Source: an uncultured Gemmatimonadota bacterium (GTDB taxonomy: Bacteria; Gemmatimonadota; Gemmatimonadetes; Longimicrobiales; Gaopeijiaceae). From it: 11,455 bases of DNA. A program made the translations under genes and the position numbers. The notes under the pieces were generated by a model that saw only the letters and a program-made list of their open reading frames with translations, searched no databases and had not been told where the DNA came from. The stretch is taken from positions 1 to 11,455 of the forward strand of contig CALHIO010000182.1 in assembly GCA_938030915.1 (NCBI GenBank). The letters are read 5' to 3'. This document shows positions 6,614 to 11,455 of this stretch, piece after piece. Each line of letters opens with the position of its first letter. Within the stretch, counting starts at the first letter, position 1.

Positions 6614-7471
6614 ATGGTGCAGAGCGAAGTGCGACCGCTGAAGCGAGTGCTGCTGAGGCATGCACGCGATGCGTTCGAGTCGAACGATGCGATCAGTGCC
6701 CAATGGCGAGGGCTCAACTACCTCGACGAGCCGGACTTCGATGAAGCGTGTCGGGAGTACGACGCGTTCGCCGACCTTCTCGAGCGGCTCGGCACCGAGA
6801 TCGACTGGATGATCGGAGATGGTTCCGGGCTCGACTCGATGTACGTCCGCGACGCATCGATCGTCGCCGACGGGGGCGCCATCCTCTGTTCGATGGGAAA
6901 GGGCGCTCGGGCAGCGGAGCCTCAGGCGCAGGCGCGCACGTTTCGGGAGCTCGGCACGCCCGTGCTCGGGACCATCGAGCCGCCCGGGACGATCGAGGGT
7001 GGTGACGTGGCGTGGCTCGACGATCAAACGCTCGCCGTGGGGAGAGGGTACAGGACGAACGATGACGGGATCGCGCAGCTTCGGCGGTTGCTGCCCGACG
7101 TGGAGCTCGTCCGGGTTCCGCTCCCCCACTTCCGCGGTCCGGGTGACGTCTTCCACCTCATGTCGATTCTGTCGCCGCTCGCCGAGGACCTGCTGCTCGT
7201 GTACTCGCCGCTGATGCCCGTTCCCTTCCGGGAGTTACTCGTCGACCGGGGCTTCGGGCTGGTCGAGGTGCCCGAGGATGAATTCGACTCTCAGGGGTGC
7301 AATGTCCTCACGGTCGCCCCTCGCGTCGCGGTCGCGGTCGAGGGGAATCCCGAGACGCGCCGCCGCATGGAGGCGGCCGGCGTCGAGGTTCACGCCTTCG
7401 TCGGTCGAGAGATCAGCCTCAAGGGATGCGGTGGCCCGACGTGTCTGACCCGTCCTCTGCACCGCTCGTAG
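6614..7471 (+). CDS. Dimethylarginine dimethylaminohydrolase (DDAH)-like guanidino-modifying hydrolase
   Basis: A 285-residue, single-domain member of the amidinotransferase/arginine deiminase superfamily, the usual size for bacterial DDAH-like proteins. The Cys-His-Glu/Asp chemistry is visible: an early substrate-binding D-S-M-Y-V-R-D (74-80), E128-G-G-D131 (TIEGGDVAW), His181 in GDVFHLMS, and the nucleophile Cys277 in KGCGGPTCLTRPL. DDAH converts N-methylated arginine to citrulline plus a methylamine; related enzymes act on arginine, agmatine or unmethylated guanidines, so the substrate is open. It is cytoplasmic. I chose ATG 6614; GGAGG at 6607-6611 lies only 2 nt before it, so GTG 6617 (5 nt spacing, same frame, one residue shorter) may be the real initiator. 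The frame is open back to ATG 6521, but that lies upstream of the -10 box and encodes Cys/Trp-rich sequence unlike the family. It is divergent from the MarR-GNAT operon. Confidence 0.87.
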   Translation: MVQSEVRPLKRVLLRHARDAFESNDAISAQWRGLNYLDEPDFDEACREYDAFADLLERLGTEIDWMIGDGSGLDSMYVRDASIVADGGAILCSMGKGARAAEPQAQARTFRELGTPVLGTIEPPGTIEGGDVAWLDDQTLAVGRGYRTNDDGIAQLRRLLPDVELVRVPLPHFRGPGDVFHLMSILSPLAEDLLLVYSPLMPVPFRELLVDRGFGLVEVPEDEFDSQGCNVLTVAPRVAVAVEGNPETRRRMEAAGVEVHAFVGREISLKGCGGPTCLTRPLHRS

Positions 7472-7499
7472 CGTCCCGCCCCGAAGTCCGGCCGCAGGA

Positions 7500-9110
7500 T
7501 CAGTCGTCGAGAGGCCGGTAGTTCACGCCCAGCGCGTCGAGGCGTGCCAGGTGCCACTCGATCCGCTCCAGGAAGTTCTCGTAGTCCTTCGCCTCCGCCG
7601 CTGACCACACGACCTCGGAGAGGGCAAGCATCCGCGGCATGAGCATGTACTCGACGTGGTCTCCCGTCTTCATGTACTCGGTCCAGACATTCGCCTGGGC
7701 GCCGATGATCCTCTCCTTGTCACGATCCCGGAGCTGCGGCGGCACGGGCTCGTAGGAGTAGACCGTGTCGAGCGGCAGGAATCCCCCGATCGCGAAGGGC
7801 TCCGCGTCCTGATCCTCCGACTGGTAGTAGTCGAAGTAGAGGTGGCTGTATGGCGTCATCACCACGTCGTGTCCCCGACGCGAGGCCTCGATGCCGCCGA
7901 TCGTTCCACGCCACGACATCACCGTCGCGTTGGGAGGCAGCCCACCCTCGAGGATCTCGTCCCAGCCGATCAGTCGCTTTCCGTTCGCATTGAGGAAGCG
8001 TTCGATGCGCCGAATGAAGTAGCCCTGGACCTGCTCCACGTCGTTGAAGCCTTCACGCACCATGAGGTCACGGACGTACTCGCTTTCTTCCCAGCGCGTC
8101 TTGGGGGCTTCGTCTCCCCCGATGTGGATGTACTCGCCCGGGAAGAGTTCGATCACCTCCGCCAGGACGTTCTCGAGGAACTCGAAGGTCTCTTCATACG
8201 GGCAGTAGATGTCTTCGAAGACGCCCCACGTCATCGCGACCTCGAAGGGCCCCTCCGTGCAGGCGAGTTCCGGGTAAGCCGCGAGCGCCGCCTGCGCGTG
8301 ACCGGGCATCTCGATCTCCGGGATGATCGTGACGTGGCGTGCCTGCGCGTACGCGACGATGTCACGGATCTCGTCCTTGGTGTAAAAGCCGCCGTACCGA
8401 ATTCCGTCGCCGTTGAACTCGTCCAGCCCATGGCCGATCTGGGTCTGCTCGCGGAAGGCCGCGATCTCGGTCAGGCGGGGATACCGGTCGATCTCTATCC
8501 TCCACCCCTGATCTTCCGTCAGATGCCAGTGGAAGCGGTTGATCTTGTAGCGGGCCAACAGGTCGATGTAGTGCTTGATGAAGTCCGGCGGAAAGAAGTG
8601 GCGTGCGACGTCGAGGTGCATGCCGCGGTACGCGAAGCGGGGGGCATCCTCGATCTCGGTCACCGGAAGCTCGAGCGCGGCCGTGCCTCCGGTTTCCGCC
8701 CCGGGAGGCATCAGCTGGCTCAGCGTCTGCAGCCCGTACAGCAGACCCGCGTGGTCGGCGGCGGTGAGATCGATCCCGTCGGTCGTGACGGCCAACCGGT
8801 AGCTCTCCGGAGCCCCTTCGCCGTCGACGCCGATTCGAAATGCCCCGCCCTCGGCGGCGCCGAGCGTCAGCGTCCCACTCTCGCGGAACGGAGTCGCCCA
8901 GATGTCGAAGACGGATCGCGCCCCCTCGTCCGCCTGATCCGCGAAGTGGACCTCCACGTCGGAGTTCAGCGCGAAGGTGCCGCTCCCCATGACGATCTGC
9001 TGCGGCACGGGGACGATGGAGTGTGCCGGCCCCCGATCGCATCCTGCGGCGAACGTCGTCAGTGCCATGATCGTGACCTGGATGGCGGGTCTGTATGAGA
9101 GCGCCTTCAT
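7500..9110 (-). CDS. GH20 beta-N-acetylhexosaminidase, lipoprotein
   Basis: A 536-residue exported glycoside hydrolase. The N-terminus has a signal with Ala-Ala-Gly-Cys24, a plausible lipobox, so it is likely anchored in the periplasm or on the outer membrane. Residues about 30-150 form the GH20b N-terminal domain and 155-500 the GH20 barrel: FAYRGMHLDVARHFF, NRFHWHLTEDQGWRIEI, IIPEIEMPGHAQAAL, then the catalytic pair Asp333-Glu334 in HIGGDEAPKTRW. Substrate-pocket Trp399 (MSWRG) and Trp476-Thr-Glu478 (NVWTEYM) are also present. GH20 enzymes use substrate-assisted catalysis, with the 2-acetamido group as nucleophile, to release terminal GlcNAc or GalNAc from chitin oligosaccharides, peptidoglycan fragments or glycans. 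All key residues are intact. The ATG overlaps the stop of the aldehyde dehydrogenase by one base (TGATG), with GAGG 8 nt upstream. No chitinase or sugar transporter lies nearby, so the glycan source is unclear. Confidence 0.95.
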   Translation of the reverse strand: MKALSYRPAIQVTIMALTTFAAGCDRGPAHSIVPVPQQIVMGSGTFALNSDVEVHFADQADEGARSVFDIWATPFRESGTLTLGAAEGGAFRIGVDGEGAPESYRLAVTTDGIDLTAADHAGLLYGLQTLSQLMPPGAETGGTAALELPVTEIEDAPRFAYRGMHLDVARHFFPPDFIKHYIDLLARYKINRFHWHLTEDQGWRIEIDRYPRLTEIAAFREQTQIGHGLDEFNGDGIRYGGFYTKDEIRDIVAYAQARHVTIIPEIEMPGHAQAALAAYPELACTEGPFEVAMTWGVFEDIYCPYEETFEFLENVLAEVIELFPGEYIHIGGDEAPKTRWEESEYVRDLMVREGFNDVEQVQGYFIRRIERFLNANGKRLIGWDEILEGGLPPNATVMSWRGTIGGIEASRRGHDVVMTPYSHLYFDYYQSEDQDAEPFAIGGFLPLDTVYSYEPVPPQLRDRDKERIIGAQANVWTEYMKTGDHVEYMLMPRMLALSEVVWSAAEAKDYENFLERIEWHLARLDALGVNYRPLDD

Positions 9111-10465
9111 CAGACCGGCCTCGTGAGGACACGGGTCTGCGTAAACTGGCGATGACCGTCTCTGGACTTGTGGAAGCCGAAGCCGCTCTCACGCGCCCCG
9201 ACCCACGGCGTCCCGGGGACACCGCCGGCCGCACGATTGACGCCGATCATCCCGGCGGTCAGTCGGCGGGCCACGGCCTCTGTCTGTTCCGTGTCGCCGC
9301 CGAAGACGACGGCACCGAGTCCGAAGTGCGTGTCGTTCGCACGGTCGACGGCTTCGTCGATGGACGATACGCGAGTCACGCACGCAACGGGCCCGAACGT
9401 CTCCACCGTGCCGATGTCCATCTCCTCTGTCACGCCCGTCAGCACCGTGGGCGTCACAAAATTGTCATGGTGCCCCTCGCCTCCCGTCAGCACGGTGGCA
9501 CCAGCTCCTACGGCTGCGTCGATCTGAGCGAGCACATGGTCGCGCTGCTGGGCGTTGACCATAGGACCGACGTCGGATTCTTCCATCCCGTCGCCCACGC
9601 GAAGCGCGGACGCGAGCTCCGTAAGCGCGCCTTCGAAGTCGTCCGCGACCGAGTCCATCACGAAGATGCGCTCGGTCGACACGCACACCTGGCCACAATT
9701 CCTGAACGAGTTGAACGCCGCGAACTTCGCGGCCTTCTTCAGATCGGCGTCCTCGAGGACGATCATCGGGTCCTTCCCCCCGAGTTCGAGGACGACCCGC
9801 TTCAAGGTGCCGCTGGCCTCCCGCATGATGTGCTTTCCCACTTCGCGTGACCCCGTGAAGGCGATCATGTCGACGTCGGAGTGAACGAGCGCCTTGCCCT
9901 GCTCGTCGGCGCCGTGCGTGACGATCAGCACATCCTCGGGCAGCACGTCCTGCAGGACATCGGCGTACGCCTGACCGCACAGAGGCGTCTCTTCCGACGG
10001 CTTGAGGACGACAGTGTTCCCGGCCATCAGCGACGGCAGGACCATCCAGTGCGGCATCGACATTGGGAAGTTCCACGGGGTGATCGCGCCGACCACGCCC
10101 AGCGGATCATGGTAGATGGTCGACCGATGCCCCCCGCTTTCGAGAATATCGGGTTGGAGCGCCTCGACCATCTCGTCGACCTCGTGGGCCAGGCCCGACC
10201 CGAGGCTGCGCGCCTCTCCTCGTGCTTCCTTGAGCGGCTTGCCCTGCTCCCGGGTCATGAGCTCGGCGTGCGCATCGGCGCGCTCCGTGAAGATGTCCGC
10301 CGCGCGCTTCAGGATCTCCGCCCGACCCTCCAGGCCCAATGCGGCCCACGCCGGTTGGGCTGCTCGTGCCCGGTCCACCGCCGCCTGAATCTGATCCGCG
10401 GGAGTGACGGGCACTTCGCCGACGATGTCGCCGGTCGCGGGGTTGTAGGAAGCAAGCATGGTCAT
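9110..10465 (-). CDS. NAD(P)-dependent aldehyde dehydrogenase (succinate-semialdehyde dehydrogenase-like)
   Basis: A 451-residue cytoplasmic enzyme from the ALDH superfamily, which oxidises aldehydes to carboxylates with NAD(P)+. Key residues are in place: Asn132 (TPWNFPM), cofactor Lys155 (VLKPSEE), Gly205-Ser-x-x-x-Gly (FTGSREVGK), general base Glu227 (LELGGKDP), nucleophile Cys261 (RNCGQVCVSTER) and Glu355 (ETFGPV). The opening LASYNPATGDIVGEV and overall order recall GabD-like succinate-semialdehyde dehydrogenases, but the substrate is not decided by sequence. The length is slightly short for the family, and the extra Cys257 beside the active-site motif is common. I chose ATG 10465; ATG 10459 two codons in is almost as good, and neither has a strong ribosome site (GAGG 11 nt upstream). 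The frame is open up to 10546, but that part crosses the inverted repeat. It is first in an operon with the GH20 gene; the biochemical link between the two is not evident. Confidence 0.92.
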   Translation of the reverse strand: MTMLASYNPATGDIVGEVPVTPADQIQAAVDRARAAQPAWAALGLEGRAEILKRAADIFTERADAHAELMTREQGKPLKEARGEARSLGSGLAHEVDEMVEALQPDILESGGHRSTIYHDPLGVVGAITPWNFPMSMPHWMVLPSLMAGNTVVLKPSEETPLCGQAYADVLQDVLPEDVLIVTHGADEQGKALVHSDVDMIAFTGSREVGKHIMREASGTLKRVVLELGGKDPMIVLEDADLKKAAKFAAFNSFRNCGQVCVSTERIFVMDSVADDFEGALTELASALRVGDGMEESDVGPMVNAQQRDHVLAQIDAAVGAGATVLTGGEGHHDNFVTPTVLTGVTEEMDIGTVETFGPVACVTRVSSIDEAVDRANDTHFGLGAVVFGGDTEQTEAVARRLTAGMIGVNRAAGGVPGTPWVGARESGFGFHKSRDGHRQFTQTRVLTRPV

Positions 10466-10496
10466 GGCGGACGGGGCCTCGCGGGGCATAGAGTCG

Positions 10497-10527
10497 TTCG
10501 GCAGCTTCGAATGGCGAAGATGCCGAA
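10497..10527. repeat. 31-nt inverted repeat in the divergent ALDH/EEP promoter region
   Basis: Left arm TTCGGCAGCTTCG (10497-10509) and right arm CGAAGATGCCGAA (10515-10527) are complementary at 12 of 13 positions (G10504 opposite A10520) around a 5-nt AATGG loop. It sits in an 82-bp gap between divergent genes, 10 nt before the ribosome site of the EEP gene. It could be a dimeric repressor operator, or an RNA hairpin in the 5' leader. There is no U-tract, so an intrinsic terminator is unlikely. Confidence 0.75.
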
Positions 10528-10537
10528 ACGCTGAACG

Positions 10538-10542
10538 GGAGG
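10538..10542 (+). promoter_or_regulatory. Ribosome binding site deciding a TTG start (secreted EEP hydrolase)
   Basis: GGAGG, within GGGAGGG, lies 5 nt before TTG 10548. The competing GTG at 10560 has only AGGG directly touching it. Spacing therefore favours TTG. Confidence 0.55.
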
Positions 10543-10547
10543 GCAAG

Positions 10548-11351
10548 TTGGAGCCAGGGGTGCGGAGTCGTCCGAGGCGAGGTCGCCGAATCCGGTTTCT
10601 GATCGTCGCGCTTCTGGCCGGGCTCCTCTCCCCCCCGGTCCATGCCCAGGGAACGCTCCGGGTGGCCGCCTACAACGTGAAGCACGGACTCGGCCTCGAT
10701 AGCGTGATTTCTCTCGAGCGCATCGCGAACGTCCTTCGTCCTCTCGACGCCGACGTGATCACCCTCCAGGAGATCGATGTCGGCACCGAGCGCACCGACC
10801 GCGTGGATCAGGCGACCCGGCTCGGTGAACTCCTCGGAATGCAGGCGTTCTTCGGTGACTTCATGCCGTACCAGGGCGGAGAGTATGGGATGGCGGTTCT
10901 CTCACGGTTGCCGGTCGCGCGCGTCGTGAATCACCGACTCCCCGACGGAGAGGAGCCGCGTACGGGACTGGAGGTCGAGGTCCGGGTCGGGCCGGAGGGT
11001 CGTCGTGTCTCCGTCGTCGGCATCCACCTCTACCGGACTCCCGAAGAGCGGCTCGCTCAGGCCGACTCGCTGTCGGCGATCCTGGATCGTCGGGAGCACC
11101 CCGTCGTGCTCGCGGGCGACTTCAATTCGCGACGCGGAGACCGGATCCTGAGGAGCCTGCAGGCACAGGACTGGTTCGTCGTGGACAAGGACGGACCCGC
11201 GGAGACGTTCCCGGCCGACGATCCCGCGCGAGAGATTGACTTCGTGATGCTACGTCCGGCCGAGTCGTTCGAAGTTGTCGAACACCGAGTCATCGACGAG
11301 CCGGTGGCCTCCGACCATGTCCCCCTCCTGATCGTGCTCCGCATCTGGTAG
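10548..11351 (+). CDS. Secreted endonuclease/exonuclease/phosphatase (EEP) family hydrolase
   Basis: A 267-residue protein from a TTG start. A Sec signal is clear: basic N-region (R6-R16), hydrophobic FLIVALLAGLL (17-27), and Val-His-Ala then Gln34, the likely signal peptidase I site. The mature EEP domain covers nearly the whole protein: Asn43 (VAAYNVKHG), Glu75 (TLQEIDVG), His160 (VGIHLYR), Asp191 and Asn193 (AGDFNSR), Asp231 (EIDFVML), and Asp256-His257 (ASDHVPL). These are the Mg2+-binding and catalytic residues of the fold, all intact. The substrate is unknown: phosphodiesters of nucleic acids, phospholipids or phosphorylated sugars are possible. It is shorter than the EEP lipoprotein at 3628 and has no lipobox, so it would be periplasmic or extracellular. 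An in-frame opening reaches back to 10458, but that stretch crosses the inverted repeat and the divergent ALDH start, so I exclude it. GTG 10560 is the alternative start. Confidence 0.88.
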   Translation: MEPGVRSRPRRGRRIRFLIVALLAGLLSPPVHAQGTLRVAAYNVKHGLGLDSVISLERIANVLRPLDADVITLQEIDVGTERTDRVDQATRLGELLGMQAFFGDFMPYQGGEYGMAVLSRLPVARVVNHRLPDGEEPRTGLEVEVRVGPEGRRVSVVGIHLYRTPEERLAQADSLSAILDRREHPVVLAGDFNSRRGDRILRSLQAQDWFVVDKDGPAETFPADDPAREIDFVMLRPAESFEVVEHRVIDEPVASDHVPLLIVLRIW

Positions 11352-11383
11352 CTCGATGTCGTGGGGTAGCTCGGCATCGTGGG
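11348..11383 (+). repeat. 18-bp imperfect tandem duplication
   Basis: GTAGCTCGATGTCGTGGG (11348-11365) is followed directly by GTAGCTCGGCATCGTGGG (11366-11383), 15 of 18 identical. The first copy includes the stop codon of the EEP gene, so the duplication probably arose from the end of that gene. A third, decayed copy may begin at 11384 (GTGGCACGGCGACG). Confidence 0.6.
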
Positions 11384-11440
11384 GTGGCACGGCGACGAAC
11401 GGGGGCGCATCGTGACCGCTTCCGACTACTGGAGGATCCG

Positions 11441-11455
11441 ATGCGCTTCGCTGCC
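11441..11455 (+). CDS. Start of a gene cut by the window edge
   Basis: ATG at 11441 is preceded by GGAGG (11431-11435) with a 5-nt spacer, a textbook initiation site. Only M-R-F-A-A is visible. A basic second residue followed by hydrophobic ones would suit a signal peptide, but five residues cannot support a function. Confidence 0.5.

Noticed and set aside
7656..9098. A 480-codon plus-strand open frame opposite the GH20 gene
   Set aside because: GH20 on the minus strand has a full catalytic set and lipoprotein signal; the opposite frame is Arg/Val/Asp-rich with no motif.
10458..10547. Upstream extension of the secreted EEP gene through the divergent promoter
   Set aside because: It would cross the strong inverted repeat, overlap the ALDH start and put about 46 residues ahead of the hydrophobic core of the signal peptide, making export unlikely.
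1..11455. Mobile element, defence system, CRISPR array or biosynthetic cluster
   Set aside because: No transposase, integrase, terminal repeats, spaced direct-repeat array, nuclease/helicase defence pair or synthase-type gene is visible. The EEP proteins are exported, which argues against an intracellular defence nuclease role.

Overview
The window is a compact, GC-rich bacterial chromosome segment (GC in the mid-60s percent, judged by eye). It holds nine complete or nearly complete protein genes, the 3' end of a tenth and the first codons of an eleventh. I see no transposase, phage gene, CRISPR array, rRNA or tRNA. The high GC, the short intergenic gaps and the many exported hydrolases would fit a free-living heterotroph such as Gemmatimonadota or a similar Gram-negative phylum. 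That placement is inference, because no phylogenetic marker is present. Two proteins carry plausible lipoprotein signals and two carry plausible Sec signals, so a diderm envelope is likely.

Layout. (A) 1-289 (+) is the C-terminal part of a YbaK/ProX-type prolyl-tRNA editing deacylase. It converges with a 1-nt gap on (B) 291-1793 (-), an amidase-signature hydrolase of the NylA-like (6-aminohexanoate cyclic dimer hydrolase) subgroup, which starts at a TTG behind AGGAGG. (C) A 228-bp divergent intergenic region follows. (D) 2022-4761 (+) is a tight three-gene series: a tandem universal stress protein, a secreted glycine-zipper protein of unknown function, and a lipoprotein with an endonuclease/exonuclease/phosphatase (EEP) domain. 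(E) 4753-6509 (-) is a two-gene operon read from the right: a MarR-GNAT fusion protein, then a class I SAM-dependent methyltransferase starting at a GTGA 4-nt overlap. Its far end overlaps the EEP gene tail to tail by 9 nt. (F) 6510-6613 is an AT-rich divergent control region with a TATAAT box, a 16-bp palindrome, a direct repeat and an orphan Shine-Dalgarno sequence. (G) 6614-7471 (+) is a DDAH/arginine-deiminase-superfamily hydrolase. (H) 7500-10465 (-) is an aldehyde dehydrogenase followed by a GH20 beta-N-acetylhexosaminidase lipoprotein, overlapping by 1 nt. (I) An 82-bp divergent gap carries a strong 31-nt inverted repeat. (J) 10548-11351 (+) is a second secreted EEP-family hydrolase. 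(K) A short spacer with an 18-bp tandem duplication leads to the start of another gene at 11441.

How the genes work together. Most of the window looks like ordinary metabolic and envelope chromosome. The most coherent unit is (E)-(G): a MarR-GNAT regulator co-translated with a methyltransferase, divergent from a hydrolase whose family acts on guanidino compounds such as methylarginine, with candidate operator elements in the shared promoter. Whether these act in one pathway is a hypothesis. I found no convincing defence, mobile or otherwise clearly new system. The best leads are the two cis-regulatory regions and the unexplained glycine-zipper protein.
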